Assembly (NCBI RefSeq): GCF_018613195.1
Contig: NZ_JAGGQQ010000006.1
Span: 1-64,000 of the forward strand
Direction: 5' to 3'
DNA length: 64,000 nucleotides
From: Bacillus sp. ISL-45
GTDB taxonomy: Bacteria; Bacillota; Bacilli; Bacillales; Cytobacillaceae
The translations under genes were made by a program, and so were the position numbers. Under the pieces are notes generated by a model that saw only the letters and a list, made by a program, of their open reading frames with translations, searched no databases and was not told the origin of the DNA. Every line of letters begins with the position of its first letter. Positions within the stretch are counted from its first letter, which is position 1. This document shows positions 25,439 through 37,698 of this stretch, piece after piece.

Positions 25439-28400
25439 TTAAGTTTTCAACACATTGAAATACCTTGCGTCTGGATGGGAGAAGACCATAGCTGTGACCG
25501 ATGCCTCGGGCTCCATCATGAATCCTTCGGTTAAATTAATCCCGATATCTTCTGGTTTGATCAAGTTGAAAAGCTTTCTTTGATCTTCCAGGTCTGGGCA
25601 AGCTGGATATCCGAATGAAAATCGCTGGCCTTGATACTTGGCGGCGAAACGGTCCTTCATTGTCATAGCCGGTGTGTCCGGGAAACCCCAACGATCACGG
25701 ATTTGGCGATGGATCAATTCCGCGAATCCTTCTGCCGTTTCAAGAGCAAGTGCCTGGAGTGCATGGCTTTCCAGGAATCGCCCTTCGTTTTTCAGCTGTT
25801 CTGCTGCCTGGCGAATTCCTGCACCTGCTGTCACTGCGAACATTCCGATGTAATCCTTTTCGGAATCACTGACAGGGCGGACAAAATCTGCCAGGCATAA
25901 TCCAGGTGAAACCTCTTGTCGCGGAAATTCAAATGTTTCTGCAATTTGATCGGGTTTTTCAGGATTAAATACATACAGCCTATTTCCATCTGACTGGGCA
26001 GGGAAGAACTGATAAACGGCCGCAGGTTTAATCCAATTATTTGTCTTGGCTTCTTTTAAAAGGGATTGGACTACTTCCTGGAGCTTGACTGCCTTTTCAT
26101 TGCCATCAGCCAGCAGTCTTTCTACCTTTCCCTTTAGTCCAAGGTGATGCCCCAGAAGCATTTGCTGGTTTACATAGGGCTCAATATGGGACAGGGAGTA
26201 GGATTTAACAAGGTGCCTCTTTGTATCCTGCGGGATGAATACCGGTGCCTTTGCTGTTACCTTTGGACGTTCTAAAACGGTTGTGGCAGAAGTTCGGCCC
26301 GTTGTCGTATAGTCCTGCTTATCCATCGCAGCTTCTTTCTTAGCCTTTTGTTCAGTTAAAAATTGTTCGTACCCGTCCGGCTCCTGCAATTGATTCGCAA
26401 TCGACAGCCCATTCATCGCATCTTTTGCATATAAAACAAGTCCGTCATACTCCTTAGCGATTTTCGTATCAGTGAATTTCCTTGATAAGGCAGCGCCGCC
26501 CACAAGGATAGGAGTGTCGATGCCAGCCTGTTTCATATCATGGGCAGTCAGCACCATCTGCTGTGCAGATTTAACAAGCAGTCCTGAAAGGCCAACGATA
26601 TTTGGTTTTTCCTTTTTAATCGCCTCAATAAGGGCAGTTGGTGTCACCTTGATTCCTAGATCGACAACATCATAACCATTATTGCTGAGGATAATATCCA
26701 CCAGGTTTTTGCCAATATCATGGACATCGCCCTTTACAGTCGCTAGGAGCACCTTTCCCTTTGCTGCTGTTGAATCATTTTTCTCCATATGTGGCTCTAA
26801 ATGGGACACAGCCGCCTTCATGACCTCTGCACTCTGAAGGACCTCCGCCACAATCAACTGGTTGTCATTGAACAGCCTGCCAACTTCTTTCATCCCGTCC
26901 ATCAATGGACCATTGATGATATCAAGCGGGGCAGAGTAGGCTTCAAGTGCATGATCAAGGTCGGGAAGAAGGCCTTCTTTCGTTCCTTCAACTACATAGT
27001 AGGAGAGTCTTTCTTCAAGCGTCATATCAGGCAGGGTGCTTTTTGTTTCTTTCTTTTTACCCCGATAAAAATCGGTGAATTCCGCAAGAGTTTTATCGGT
27101 TGTATTGAATAATAAATCTTCGGCCATTTTAACTTCTTCAGAACTTATTGAAGCAAAACGCTCTAGTTTTTCCGTGTTCACAATTGCGTAGTCTAGGCCA
27201 GCCTGGGTGCAGTGGTAAAGAAATACTGAATTTAACACCTCACGGCCAACAGGAGGGAGGCCAAAGGAAACATTGCTGATTCCAAGAATCGTTTGTGTTT
27301 CCGGGAAAGTTTCTTTGATTCTCCTGATTCCCTCCACGGTCGCTTTCGCTGATCCAATATATTGTTCATCCCCGGTGCCGACTGGGAAGACAAGCGGATC
27401 AAAAATCAAGTCCTGTGCCGGTACTTTATATTTATTGACAAGAAGGTCGTATGACCGATTGGCAATTTCCAATTTTCTTTCAGCGGAAACTCCCATACCT
27501 TCCTCATCAATCGTTCCTACCACGACAGCTGCACCATATTTGTGGATAAGGCGTGCAACTGATTCGAACCTTTCTTCGCCATCCTCCAAATTGATGGAAT
27601 TGATGATTGCCTTACCCTGCGAATAACTCAATGCTTTTTCAATTACCTCATCATCAGTAGAGTCAATCACAAGCGGCGCTTTCACTTTTTTAACAACTTC
27701 CTTAATAAAACCTTCCATATCTTGAAGTTCATCTCTGTCCGGGTCAGCCAGGCAGATATCGATGACATGGGCTCCATTTTTTACCTGAGCCCTCGCTATT
27801 TCTGCTGCTTCCTCCAGTTTGCCTTCTGAGATCAGGCGTTTGAATTTTCTGGAACCGATCACGTTCGTCCGTTCACCAACCATAATTGGCCTTAGTGTTG
27901 GATCATCATAGATGAAAGGCTCAATCCCCGAAACCATATGCAGCTTATTTTCTTCCGTTTGCCTTGGCGGGCGTTCCTGCATTTTTTCCGAAATCGCCTT
28001 AATATGTGCAGGAGTAGTGCCGCAACAGCCGCCAACAATATTAAGCCAGCCTTCACGGGCAAAGTCAGATAGCTTCTGAGCGAGCGTGTCAGGCGTTTCA
28101 TGATATTGACCTTCCTCATCAGGCAGCCCAGCGTTCGGATAACAGCTGACAGCAGCAGTCGAAAGGGAGGACAGGGAACGCAGATGTTCCTGCATGAACT
28201 CCGGTCCGGTTGCGCAATTAAGTCCGATCGCAATCGGATTCATATGCTGGACTGAAATATAAAAAGCTTCAATAGATTGGCCAGCAAGTGTCGTGCCCAT
28301 TGGCTCAATTGTGGCAGAAATCATGAGAGGTAGTTCTTTGCCACTTTTCTGAAATGCACGCTGGATGCCGGTATAAGCCGCTTTTACGTTCAACAAGTCC

Positions 28401-28891
28401 TGGCTCGTTTCAAGCAGGAGCAAATCGACATTCCCATCGATCAAGCCAAGCGCCTGTTCTTCATAGGAAGCAGACATTTCTTCAAAGGTTGAGCCACCGG
28501 TCACGCTTAGTGTTTTGGTAGTCGGACCCATTGAACCAGCCACAAATCGCGGCTGGGAGGGAGTGGAGGCCTTGTCAGCCGCTTTCCTGGCAATAAGGGC
28601 GGCTTCTTTGTTGATTTCATAAGCTCTATGGCCGATGCCATATTCATCAAGGACCAGGCTCGTAGCACCGAAGGTATTGGTCTCCACGATGTCTGCACCG
28701 GCTTCAAAGTATTCCCGATGGATATTTTCAATTACTTCCGGAACAGTTATATTCAGGATTTCGTTACAGCCGTCATATTCTTCTCCGCCAAAATCTGCGG
28801 GGGTCAAGTCTGCCTGCTGGAGCATCGTTCCCATCGCTCCGTCCATGATCAGGATTTTATTCTTCATCTGTTCAGTTAACAAGGTTGACAT
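25439..28891 (-). CDS. metH: cobalamin-dependent methionine synthase
   Basis: A 1150-residue modular enzyme that transfers methyl from methyltetrahydrofolate to homocysteine through cobalamin. Domains in order: homocysteine-binding barrel (1-310) with zinc cysteines C226, C289, C290; pterin-binding barrel (about 330-610) opening with [14 protein letters not shown]12 cap (about 620-705); B12-binding domain with DVHDIG at 722-727, H724 being the cobalt ligand; and a C-terminal SAM-dependent reactivation domain (about 880-1150). The length is full. It overlaps yitJ by 20 bases and is last in the S-box operon, so it is shut off when SAM is plentiful. Confidence 0.96.
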   Translation of the reverse strand: MSTLLTEQMKNKILIMDGAMGTMLQQADLTPADFGGEEYDGCNEILNITVPEVIENIHREYFEAGADIVETNTFGATSLVLDEYGIGHRAYEINKEAALIARKAADKASTPSQPRFVAGSMGPTTKTLSVTGGSTFEEMSASYEEQALGLIDGNVDLLLLETSQDLLNVKAAYTGIQRAFQKSGKELPLMISATIEPMGTTLAGQSIEAFYISVQHMNPIAIGLNCATGPEFMQEHLRSLSSLSTAAVSCYPNAGLPDEEGQYHETPDTLAQKLSDFAREGWLNIVGGCCGTTPAHIKAISEKMQERPPRQTEENKLHMVSGIEPFIYDDPTLRPIMVGERTNVIGSRKFKRLISEGKLEEAAEIARAQVKNGAHVIDICLADPDRDELQDMEGFIKEVVKKVKAPLVIDSTDDEVIEKALSYSQGKAIINSINLEDGEERFESVARLIHKYGAAVVVGTIDEEGMGVSAERKLEIANRSYDLLVNKYKVPAQDLIFDPLVFPVGTGDEQYIGSAKATVEGIRRIKETFPETQTILGISNVSFGLPPVGREVLNSVFLYHCTQAGLDYAIVNTEKLERFASISSEEVKMAEDLLFNTTDKTLAEFTDFYRGKKKETKSTLPDMTLEERLSYYVVEGTKEGLLPDLDHALEAYSAPLDIINGPLMDGMKEVGRLFNDNQLIVAEVLQSAEVMKAAVSHLEPHMEKNDSTAAKGKVLLATVKGDVHDIGKNLVDIILSNNGYDVVDLGIKVTPTALIEAIKKEKPNIVGLSGLLVKSAQQMVLTAHDMKQAGIDTPILVGGAALSRKFTDTKIAKEYDGLVLYAKDAMNGLSIANQLQEPDGYEQFLTEQKAKKEAAMDKQDYTTTGRTSATTVLERPKVTAKAPVFIPQDTKRHLVKSYSLSHIEPYVNQQMLLGHHLGLKGKVERLLADGNEKAVKLQEVVQSLLKEAKTNNWIKPAAVYQFFPAQSDGNRLYVFNPEKPDQIAETFEFPRQEVSPGLCLADFVRPVSDSEKDYIGMFAVTAGAGIRQAAEQLKNEGRFLESHALQALALETAEGFAELIHRQIRDRWGFPDTPAMTMKDRFAAKYQGQRFSFGYPACPDLEDQRKLFNLIKPEDIGINLTEGFMMEPEASVTAMVFSHPDARYFNVLKT

Positions 28892-30734
28892 TCTGTTTCC
28901 TCCTCTTTAGAAGGCTGCTGCACTCATTAGCGTAGCTCGATAACTCAACACTCATCTCATAATTCATAAAAGGTGTGATGATATAGATTCCGTTAAACAG
29001 TTCTGCTGCAGCCTCAATCAAACCTTTTGTAATCGCGATGCCTTCCTTTTTGGACAGCAGCGGTTCATTATTGAATTTCGCCATAATGTTGAGTATTTCC
29101 TGTGAAATCTTGATGCCGGGAACTTCATTATGAAGGAATTCAGCATTTCTGCTGCTTGTTAGCGGCATGAGTCCGATATAAACAGGGGCATCAATATGCT
29201 TTGTTGCTTCATGGACCTCCAAAAGCATTTTTTCAGAGTAAACTGGCTGGGTGATGAAATAATCTGCACCAGCGCGGATTTTCTTTTCCATCCTCATGAC
29301 AGCCTTTTCGATGGAACGAACATTTGGATTGAAGGCAGCACCAATAGAGAATGCACCTTTTTGTCCTAAATCTTTTCCAGAATAGGAGAGACCATCATTA
29401 AACTGTTTGATCATCTCTATTAGCTCGAAGGAAGAAACATCAAAAACAGACGAAGCACCAGGAAAATCACCGACACGGGCAGGGTCACCCGTTACGGCTA
29501 ACACGTCATGCAGCCCGAGTGTATGCAAACCCATTAAATGTGACTGAAGGCCAATGATGTTCCTGTCACGGCAAGTTAAATGTACAAGTGGTCGCAAACC
29601 GATTTTTTCTTTTACCAGATGGCCGATAGCTGCATTTGAAATTCTGGGTGAAGCAAGTGAATTGTCTGCAAGGGTCAAGGCATCAATACCAGTTCCCTTT
29701 AATGCTTTTGCTCCTTCAAAAAAGCGTGTCGTATCCAGTTTTCGAGGTGAGTCAAGCTCCACGATTACGGATGGACGTTCTTTCACCACTTGATGAAGTG
29801 GAGCTAAAGGTCTTTTTACGTCAGCGGGTGTGACAACAATTTTCGGCTTCTTTGCAGGGAGTTTCTTATCCAACACTGGCGGCAACCCTTTTAGCTCATC
29901 AGCAAATGCTTTGATATGTTCTGGAGTCGTTCCGCAGCAGCCGCCAATCAGCCTGACTCCCTGGTCACGGAAGCTGCGGGCAGACTTGCCGAAGTACTCA
30001 GGATTGCCTTCGTAATGGAATTTACCATCTGTGTAGGCAGGCAGTCCGGCATTCGGATAGGCGGAAAGGAAGGCCTTTGATGGCAGCTCTATCTGCTCAA
30101 GACTGGAAATCATATGATGGGGACCAAGTCTGCAATTCAGACCCACAAGATCAGCGCCAAGATCCTCTAGTCTATTGAAAACTTCCTGAAGCGGGGTCTG
30201 GTCCTGCATGATTCCTATTTCCTGGAGGGATACCTGAGCAATGATTGGCAGGTCGGTCTCCTTCCGGGCTATCTCAAGAATGGTCTCGATTTCTTCCATA
30301 TCATAAAATGTCTCTAATAAAAGTCCGTCTACGCCCTCAAGGAGTAAACAGTATAGCTGCTCCCTGAAGCTTCTTTTAATTTCCTCAATCGGGATGGCGG
30401 AAGGCCTGATTCCCCGGTTGCCGCCAATCGTGCCAAGTACATACGCATCAGTGCCTGCAGCCTGTCGGGCGAGCTTTACCGCCGCACTATTAATCTCTTT
30501 TACCTGATCCTCGAGCCCATATCTTTCAAGTTTTATATAATTGGCTGCGTATGTGTTCGTCTGGATTAAGTCGGCACCCGCATTTATATAGGCCTTATGA
30601 ATCTGTATTACTTCTTCAGGATGGGAAATGTTCAACTCTTCAAAACAGATACCGGCTCCATAAGAGTGGAGGAGAGTGCCAATTGCTCCATCGGCAATTA
30701 ATATTTCATTTTCCAGTCGTTTCAGGAAACTCAT
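28872..30734 (-). CDS. yitJ: bifunctional homocysteine S-methyltransferase / methylenetetrahydrofolate reductase
   Basis: A 620-residue fusion. The N-terminal homocysteine methyltransferase barrel (1-290) has zinc cysteines C201, C266 and C267 ([12 protein letters not shown]). The C-terminal half (about 325-610) is a MetF-type flavin reductase that makes methyltetrahydrofolate, with LTCRDRN, ALTGDP-like and QPVYSE blocks. It therefore supplies the methyl donor for MetH. Co-transcribed between metC and metH with one-base and 20-base overlaps, and it starts behind AGGAGG. Confidence 0.93.
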   Translation of the reverse strand: MSFLKRLENEILIADGAIGTLLHSYGAGICFEELNISHPEEVIQIHKAYINAGADLIQTNTYAANYIKLERYGLEDQVKEINSAAVKLARQAAGTDAYVLGTIGGNRGIRPSAIPIEEIKRSFREQLYCLLLEGVDGLLLETFYDMEEIETILEIARKETDLPIIAQVSLQEIGIMQDQTPLQEVFNRLEDLGADLVGLNCRLGPHHMISSLEQIELPSKAFLSAYPNAGLPAYTDGKFHYEGNPEYFGKSARSFRDQGVRLIGGCCGTTPEHIKAFADELKGLPPVLDKKLPAKKPKIVVTPADVKRPLAPLHQVVKERPSVIVELDSPRKLDTTRFFEGAKALKGTGIDALTLADNSLASPRISNAAIGHLVKEKIGLRPLVHLTCRDRNIIGLQSHLMGLHTLGLHDVLAVTGDPARVGDFPGASSVFDVSSFELIEMIKQFNDGLSYSGKDLGQKGAFSIGAAFNPNVRSIEKAVMRMEKKIRAGADYFITQPVYSEKMLLEVHEATKHIDAPVYIGLMPLTSSRNAEFLHNEVPGIKISQEILNIMAKFNNEPLLSKKEGIAITKGLIEAAAELFNGIYIITPFMNYEMSVELSSYANECSSLLKRRKQNVNLVN

Positions 30735-31912
30735 TAGACTTCCTCCTTTTGTGCTGCTAAAGTTCCTATGTAATCAAAAGCTTGCTCAAAGTCCGCAATC
30801 AAATCGCCGGCGTTTTCCAGCCCGACAGAGAGTCGAAGGAGGCCATCAGTGATTCCACGCCTTTCTCGTTCGTCCTGCGGCATGGCCGCATGTGACATTT
30901 TTGCAGGGTAGGAGAGGATGGATTCTACTGCTCCAAGGCTGACTGCAAAAACTGGAAGTTTCACTTGTTCTATAAATCTAGTTAAAACCTCCGCATCTTC
31001 CAGTTCAAATGAAAGAACCGCTCCTGGCCCATATGCCTGCTGGATCTGAAGGTCTGACTGCGGATGATTCGCAAGACCAGGGTAAAAGACATCCTTGATT
31101 AAAGGCTGCTTCTTTAAAAATCCAGCGATTTTCTTTGCGCTTTGCTGAGATTGGTTCATTCTGACTGACAAGGTTTTAATGCCTCTCATGACAAGCCACG
31201 CATCCTGAACCCCCAGGACTGCCCCGAACGAGTTCTGCAGGGAATAAAGCCTATTGGCCAGTTGTTCATCCTTAACTACCGCCAGACCCGCCACAGTATC
31301 ACTGTGGCCGGAAAGAAACTTTGTGGCGCTGTGAAGGACAATATCAGCTCCAAGTTCAAGCGGACGCTGCAAGTATGGAGTCATGAAAGTATTATCAACA
31401 AATGTAAGTGCGCCGTGTTTCTTCGCTATTTCGCTGATCGCTTGAATATCTGTTACCTTCAACAGCGGATTAGAGGGAGTTTCAGCATAAAATAATGCAG
31501 TATTTGGCCTAATCGCTTGTTCTACCGCTTCAAGGTCTGTCATGTCCACAAAAGTATGCTCAATTCCAAAACGGTTCAAAACATTAGTAACCATTCGATA
31601 TGTCCCGCCATAAACATCCTCGGTGATGACTACATGATCTCCCTGAGAAAGAAGCAAAAAGGCAGTTGAAATGGCAGCCATCCCGGAAGAAAAAGCAAAA
31701 CCTCGTACACCGCCCTCTAGCTCGGCGATTATTTCCTCAAGTGCCTCTCTGGTTGGATTAAGGCTGCGGCTATAATCATATTTTCCGAACTTGTCTGCCG
31801 ACGGCTGGTGGAAGGTTGAGGCATGCTGGATCGGTACGCTTACTCCACCGGTTGCAGGGTCGAATTTATGCTTGTTATGGAGCAGATGGGTTTCGAATGT
31901 ATATCTGCTCAT
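30734..31912 (-). CDS. metC: cystathionine beta-lyase
   Basis: A 392-residue PLP enzyme of the Cys/Met metabolism family that splits cystathionine to homocysteine. The PLP lysine is K198 in HSATKFLSGHSD; the SSGMAA loop (75-80), the YGGTYR block (101-106) and ETPSNP (144-149) are all in place. Its start overlaps the end of metI by four bases (ATGA) and its stop touches the yitJ start, so expression is tightly coupled. Close in wording to Bacillus MetC (YjcJ). Confidence 0.93.
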   Translation of the reverse strand: MSRYTFETHLLHNKHKFDPATGGVSVPIQHASTFHQPSADKFGKYDYSRSLNPTREALEEIIAELEGGVRGFAFSSGMAAISTAFLLLSQGDHVVITEDVYGGTYRMVTNVLNRFGIEHTFVDMTDLEAVEQAIRPNTALFYAETPSNPLLKVTDIQAISEIAKKHGALTFVDNTFMTPYLQRPLELGADIVLHSATKFLSGHSDTVAGLAVVKDEQLANRLYSLQNSFGAVLGVQDAWLVMRGIKTLSVRMNQSQQSAKKIAGFLKKQPLIKDVFYPGLANHPQSDLQIQQAYGPGAVLSFELEDAEVLTRFIEQVKLPVFAVSLGAVESILSYPAKMSHAAMPQDERERRGITDGLLRLSVGLENAGDLIADFEQAFDYIGTLAAQKEEV

Positions 31913-33024
31913 ATCGCTTCTGCCTCCTGGCTTGCCTTTTGGAATGCGTCGTCTAAATCATTTATCAGATCGGCAACATTTTCGATTCCCACAGAGAATC
32001 GAAGCAGTCGGTCACAAACCCCGGTTTTTTCACGAATTTCAGCTGGGATATCAGCATGTGTCTGAGTCGCAGGGTAGGTAATGAAGCTTTCGACGCCACC
32101 AAGGCTTTCTGCAAAAGTAATGGTTGATAGACTTTTAAGAAACGGATTGACCATAGCAGGAGAGTGTACTCTGAAAGAAATCATTCCGCCTCTGCCTGGA
32201 TACAAGACATCCTTCACTGCATGATGATTCTGCAAATAATCTACCAGTTCCCTGGCATTTTGCTCGTGGCGTTCCATCCTTAATGCCAGTGTTTTCATCC
32301 CGCGAATGAGCAGCCAGGAGTCGAAAGGACTTAACACCGCACCACCGCCATTATGATGAAGGAAGAGGGAATCACATATCTGCTGTCCCCTGGCAACGAT
32401 GAGCCCTGCAAGGACATCATTGTGACCTCCAAGATATTTAGTTGCACTATGGATCACGATATCTGCACCTAAAGCCAATGGTTTTTGCAGCAGGGGGGTG
32501 TAGAAGGTATTATCCACAATCAGCAGAATACCGCTCTCTTTTGCGATATTTGCGATGGCTTCAATATCAGCCTGCTCCATCAGCGGATTTGTCGGCGTTT
32601 CTACAAAAAGAGCCTTTGTCCTATGATTGATTGCGGATTTGATTTCGTGTAGATCTGCCATGTCAGCATATGTACTATTTAACCCCCACTTTTTGAAACC
32701 CTGCTCAAGAAGACGGTAAGTTCCTCCGTATAAATCCTTAGAGACAATCCATTCATCCCCGTGTTCAAATAAGGACAGAACGGTCCAGATTGCTGCCATT
32801 CCGGAACTGCAGGCAAATCCCCGTTCACCTTCCTCAAGGTCTGCGATCGCTTTTTCAAGAATTTCACGAGTAGGGTTGCCAGTGCGGACATAATCATATC
32901 CGCTCGATTGGCCAATCCCTTCGTGGCGGTATGCCGTCGTTAAATAGATTGGTGGGTTGACCGCACCTGTTGATGATTCACTTCTGTTGCCAAGCTGCGC
33001 TAACTTCGTATCGATTTCTGCCAA
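31909..33024 (-). CDS. metI: cystathionine gamma-synthase / O-acetylhomoserine thiolyase
   Basis: A 371-residue PLP enzyme matching Bacillus MetI throughout (TKLAQLGNRSES, AYRHEGIG, VETPTNPLM, ESLGGVESFITYPATQTH). The PLP lysine is K196 in SATKYLGGHND. It makes cystathionine (or homocysteine) from acylated homoserine. I start it at a TTG (33022-33024) because TTAGGAGTG lies six bases upstream and the length then matches the family; the open frame runs 12 codons further. First gene of the S-box operon metI-metC-yitJ-metH. Confidence 0.92.
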   Translation of the reverse strand: MAEIDTKLAQLGNRSESSTGAVNPPIYLTTAYRHEGIGQSSGYDYVRTGNPTREILEKAIADLEEGERGFACSSGMAAIWTVLSLFEHGDEWIVSKDLYGGTYRLLEQGFKKWGLNSTYADMADLHEIKSAINHRTKALFVETPTNPLMEQADIEAIANIAKESGILLIVDNTFYTPLLQKPLALGADIVIHSATKYLGGHNDVLAGLIVARGQQICDSLFLHHNGGGAVLSPFDSWLLIRGMKTLALRMERHEQNARELVDYLQNHHAVKDVLYPGRGGMISFRVHSPAMVNPFLKSLSTITFAESLGGVESFITYPATQTHADIPAEIREKTGVCDRLLRFSVGIENVADLINDLDDAFQKASQEAEAI

Positions 33025-33146
33025 TGTATTCACTCCTAATGAAAGATAGTCAGATGGCAATTTTTGTTTTATGAAAAGACGAGATAATCGACTTAAAAGG
33101 GACTTGATCTACAATTTTGCAGGAAGTCGGTTACGAGAAGTCCCTA

Positions 33147-33312
33147 ATAAAACAAAAAAGCCTTCTTAAGAAGAAGACTTTTACAGTTGATAGCCATTCT
33201 TCTTATCTGCCAAGTTTTTAAAACTTGCTGGAATTAGCACCTTTTCAACAAAAAATAGTTGAAGGTTGCTGAAGCTTCACAGGGCCAGACCCTCAGCTTC
33301 TCTGGATAAGAT
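33147..33312 (-). promoter_or_regulatory. SAM riboswitch (S-box) with terminator
   Basis: Read on the minus strand, the leader contains the S-box core: cttatccagag at 33302-33312, gagggtctggccctgtgaag, cagcaacc, aggtgctaattccagca, and the closing agataagaag near 33199-33208. An intrinsic terminator follows at 33155-33182 (AAGTCTTCT / AGAAGGCTT and a T-run). Binding of SAM is known to favour the terminator in this class, so the four methionine genes are expressed when SAM is low. Confidence 0.95.
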
Positions 33313-33454
33313 TTCATATTATTGAATTATTAAATTTCTCTAAATATTACAGCCATTATTGCAGAATGTCAATCATTTTATTAAAGCGGTGAAGTATATA
33401 TGCAGAAGATTCCTATAGTGTCAGTTTAATTAAAGTATCCGTCATGGCATAGTG

Positions 33455-33604
33455 ATTCTGTTTTGACAGCTTTTCAGTGTGTGTGGCCAAAGCTGTCAAG
33501 ATTCTGCGGGTTTTGTGACAACTATTCTGGTTTCGAGGTCAAAGCTGCCAAAATTCCCTTTGTTTTGTGACAGTTTTTCATGATCCTAAGCCAAAGCTGC
33601 CAAG
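33455..33604 (+). repeat. three tandem 52-bp hairpin-forming repeats
   Basis: Units at 33455-33500, 33501-33552 and 33553-33604 share the layout attct...ttgtGACAGctttt...ccAAAGCTGcCAAg. The first is shorter by six bases. In the first unit TTGACAGCTTT and AAAGCTGTCAA form a perfect 11-bp stem; the other two have partly decayed stems. The array lies between the npr terminator and the methionine leader. From 33313 to 33454 I see nothing else of note. Confidence 0.7.
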
Positions 33605-33687
33605 CTTCAGCAGACTCAATCCAGCTTACTCAAAACCATAATTCTATTCTTTCATTCAAACGAGAAAGCGCGGGAGCATCAGCATTG

Positions 33688-33722
33688 AAAAACTGGCTCA
33701 CAAGAATAAATGAGCCAGTCTT
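33688..33722 (-). terminator. terminator of the protease gene
   Basis: On the minus strand ACTGGCTCA and TGAGCCAGT pair around an 11-base loop, followed by TTTTTC, 17 bases after the protease stop codon. Confidence 0.85.
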
Positions 33723-33738
33723 ACTAAATTTAAAGTTA

Positions 33739-35391
<1,653 letters not shown>

Positions 35392-35550
35392 CTATCTAAT
35401 AGGAATTAGTAGATTATCATATTTATACTTTAATAGTCTGAACATTTCAACAACTAAGTCTAAACTCGTCGAATCTGTAGGTTGGGAAATATTTTTGATA
35501 GAGGGATGAATGCTTGAATACAGGATTTTAAGAAAAGTAGTCAGAATTTA

Positions 35551-35580
35551 TTGACTAATTAAGCAATATATTTTTATTAT
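35551..35580 (+). promoter_or_regulatory. candidate sigma-A promoter for cstA
   Basis: TTGACT (35551-35556) and TATTAT (35575-35580) are 18 bases apart, about 40 bases before the cstA start codon. A small palindrome, AGTTG-N6-CAACT, lies just downstream at 35583-35598 and could be an operator or a leader hairpin. Confidence 0.45.
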
Positions 35581-35621
35581 TAAGTTGTAATACCAACTCA
35601 TAAAAAAGGAGGTTAATAAAA

Positions 35622-37364
35622 ATGAATTCTTTATGGTTAGCCGTGATTGGGATGATTGTCTTTGCGATTGGCTATCGCTTCTATTCCAAGTGGGTAGCAG
35701 AAAAGATTTATCGTCTAGATCCTAACTACGTTACGCCGGCACACCAGTATTCGGATGGGGTGGATTTTGTCCCAACGAAGAAAATGATTCTATGGGGCCA
35801 CCATTTTACCTCTGTAGCCGGAGCTGCACCGATTGTCGGGCCAGCAATCGCTGTATATTGGGGATGGCTTCCTGCATTCCTGTGGGTTACTTTGGGGACG
35901 GTCTTCGCGGCAGGTGTCCATGACTTCGGAACTCTTGTCCTTTCAGTCAGGAATAAGGGGCAGTCAGTAGGTACCATCACAAATAAGCTGATAGGCAAAC
36001 GTGCGAAAATCATGTTCTTATTCATTATTTTAATACTTGTTTTGATGGTCAACGCCGTTTTTGCATGGGTCATCGCGAACTTATTTGTCAGCTTCCCGGC
36101 AAGCGTCCTGTCCGTATTCCTGCAAATTCCGCTTGCAATCTGGATTGGCTATGCTGTTTATAAAAAGAAAAAAGGGATGCTTCTGCCTTCATTGGTCGCA
36201 CTTGCTGTCATGTATGGTGCAGCAATCCTGGCCAGCCGTGTACCGGCCTTGCAGATTGATCTTGTGAAATATTTTGGTGGAGCGGATAACACCGTCATGT
36301 TCGGGCTGAGTGGTGTATCAATGGCATTCTTAGTCTGGATTATCGTGTTGATGGTATATGTGTACATTGCTTCAACACTGCCGGTCTGGAAGCTCCTTCA
36401 GCCTCGTGATTATATTAATTCACACCAGTTGGTTGTTGGTTTATTCATTTTATATGCTGGGTTAGTCTTCCTTCAGCCCGAGGTTACAGCTCCTGCGATG
36501 AATGCAGCGGCTACTGATGTTTCCTGGTTCCCGCTATTGTTCATCACAATAGCCTGCGGTGCGATTTCAGGGTTCCATGGACTGGTTTCTTCAGGTACAT
36601 CCTCCAAGCAGCTGGAAAAAGAAACGGATGCCCGTTTTGTTGGATACCTTGGTGCGGTTGGGGAAGGTGTTCTTGCGCTGATCGCCATCATCGCGGTTGT
36701 CACCGTTTTTGCGACAAAAGCTGACTTTACCGCTGCGTATTCAAGCTTTGCGGCTGCAAGTTCAGGCGGTCTTGGCAACTTCATCAATGGTGCTGCCCAG
36801 CTTGCGACTGGCATTTGGATTCCGGCGGACATCGCTAGGACAATTGTTTCTATCATTGTTGTCAGCTTTGCCGCTACAACTTTGGATACTTCAGTAAGAT
36901 TGATGCGTTATATCATTGCCGAAATCGGAAGCGAATACAATGTCCAGGCTTTGACTAAAACCCATGTAGCTACAACTGTCGCAGTTGTTTCCAGTGCAGC
37001 GCTTGTACTATTGCCGAAAGGCCCTAACGGATTCGGTTCTGGTGGATACCTGTTGTGGCCGCTGTTCGGAACAAGCAACCAGCTATTGGCAGGTGTAAGC
37101 CTTCTGCTCGTTTCCATCTGGCTGAAACGTCAGGGAAGGAATTACTTCGTTACCTTCATTCCAATGGTTTTCGTTTTCTTCATGACACTCTGGGCTATGA
37201 TTCAGCAAGTCGTTTTCCAGTGGTCTGGATATGGGGGCGGCGAGCTGAATATGCTGCTCTTTGGTATCGGCGGACTGATTCTGATATTTGTCTTCTGGAT
37301 TATTATCGAGGCAGTCGCAGCCTTCAGCAGGAATAATCCACCGCCATTAAGCAAGGAAATGTAA
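35622..37364 (+). CDS. cstA: carbon starvation protein CstA (peptide/pyruvate transporter family)
   Basis: A 580-residue membrane protein with about sixteen membrane segments. Conserved CstA blocks include DGVDFVPTKKMILWGHHFTSVAGAAPIVGP in the first third (the GHHF and AGAAPI parts are diagnostic), GVHDFGTL, and FHGLVSSGTSSKQL. Family members import peptides or pyruvate during starvation. At 580 residues it is the shorter Gram-positive form. The start ATG follows AAAGGAGG. A cory-CC-star gene and an ArsA-type ATPase follow in apparent operon. Confidence 0.9.
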   Translation: MNSLWLAVIGMIVFAIGYRFYSKWVAEKIYRLDPNYVTPAHQYSDGVDFVPTKKMILWGHHFTSVAGAAPIVGPAIAVYWGWLPAFLWVTLGTVFAAGVHDFGTLVLSVRNKGQSVGTITNKLIGKRAKIMFLFIILILVLMVNAVFAWVIANLFVSFPASVLSVFLQIPLAIWIGYAVYKKKKGMLLPSLVALAVMYGAAILASRVPALQIDLVKYFGGADNTVMFGLSGVSMAFLVWIIVLMVYVYIASTLPVWKLLQPRDYINSHQLVVGLFILYAGLVFLQPEVTAPAMNAAATDVSWFPLLFITIACGAISGFHGLVSSGTSSKQLEKETDARFVGYLGAVGEGVLALIAIIAVVTVFATKADFTAAYSSFAAASSGGLGNFINGAAQLATGIWIPADIARTIVSIIVVSFAATTLDTSVRLMRYIIAEIGSEYNVQALTKTHVATTVAVVSSAALVLLPKGPNGFGSGGYLLWPLFGTSNQLLAGVSLLLVSIWLKRQGRNYFVTFIPMVFVFFMTLWAMIQQVVFQWSGYGGGELNMLLFGIGGLILIFVFWIIIEAVAAFSRNNPPPLSKEM

Positions 37365-37423
37365 TGAAATGGAGGCCGGGCGACCGGTCTCTATTGTCAT
37401 TTTTAGAAAGAGAGGTAATCAAG

Positions 37424-37687
37424 ATGGGTTTTTATGAACAATTTAAGCGTGCCATAGCTGTGTATGATGAGATTCTCAGGCAGCCGCACAGGACCGAAAT
37501 AGCCCGTGAATTGAGAGATGAAGAAGACCTGTTTATGCTGCTTTGTTTTTCAGAAATGCTCGGCCTGCCCAACCCGGCATTTTACTATACGCTTGAACTC
37601 TACCCTGTCATCATCGAGCGTTTTCATGATTGGCATCTGAGGGCCGGAATGGAAAAATCCCCGCTTGAAGGAATACGCTGCTGTTAG
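37424..37687 (+). CDS. cory-CC-star protein
   Basis: An 87-residue soluble protein that ends with two adjacent cysteines before the stop codon (EGIRCC), which together with the family core (AVYDEILRQPHR, MLGLPNPAFYYTLELYP) marks the cory-CC-star family. The start at 37424 has AGAGAGGT upstream; the open frame reaching back to the cstA stop is not needed. It lies 11 bases before an ArsA-family ATPase, its usual neighbour. The C-terminal cysteine pair may bind metal or form a disulfide; that is inference. Confidence 0.72.
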   Translation: MGFYEQFKRAIAVYDEILRQPHRTEIARELRDEEDLFMLLCFSEMLGLPNPAFYYTLELYPVIIERFHDWHLRAGMEKSPLEGIRCC

Positions 37688-37698
37688 GAGGAAGTGTA

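Noticed and set aside
25631-25900. Overlapping plus-strand frames inside metH
   Set aside because: They are antisense shadows of a well-supported 1150-residue enzyme with all catalytic motifs; none has independent signals.
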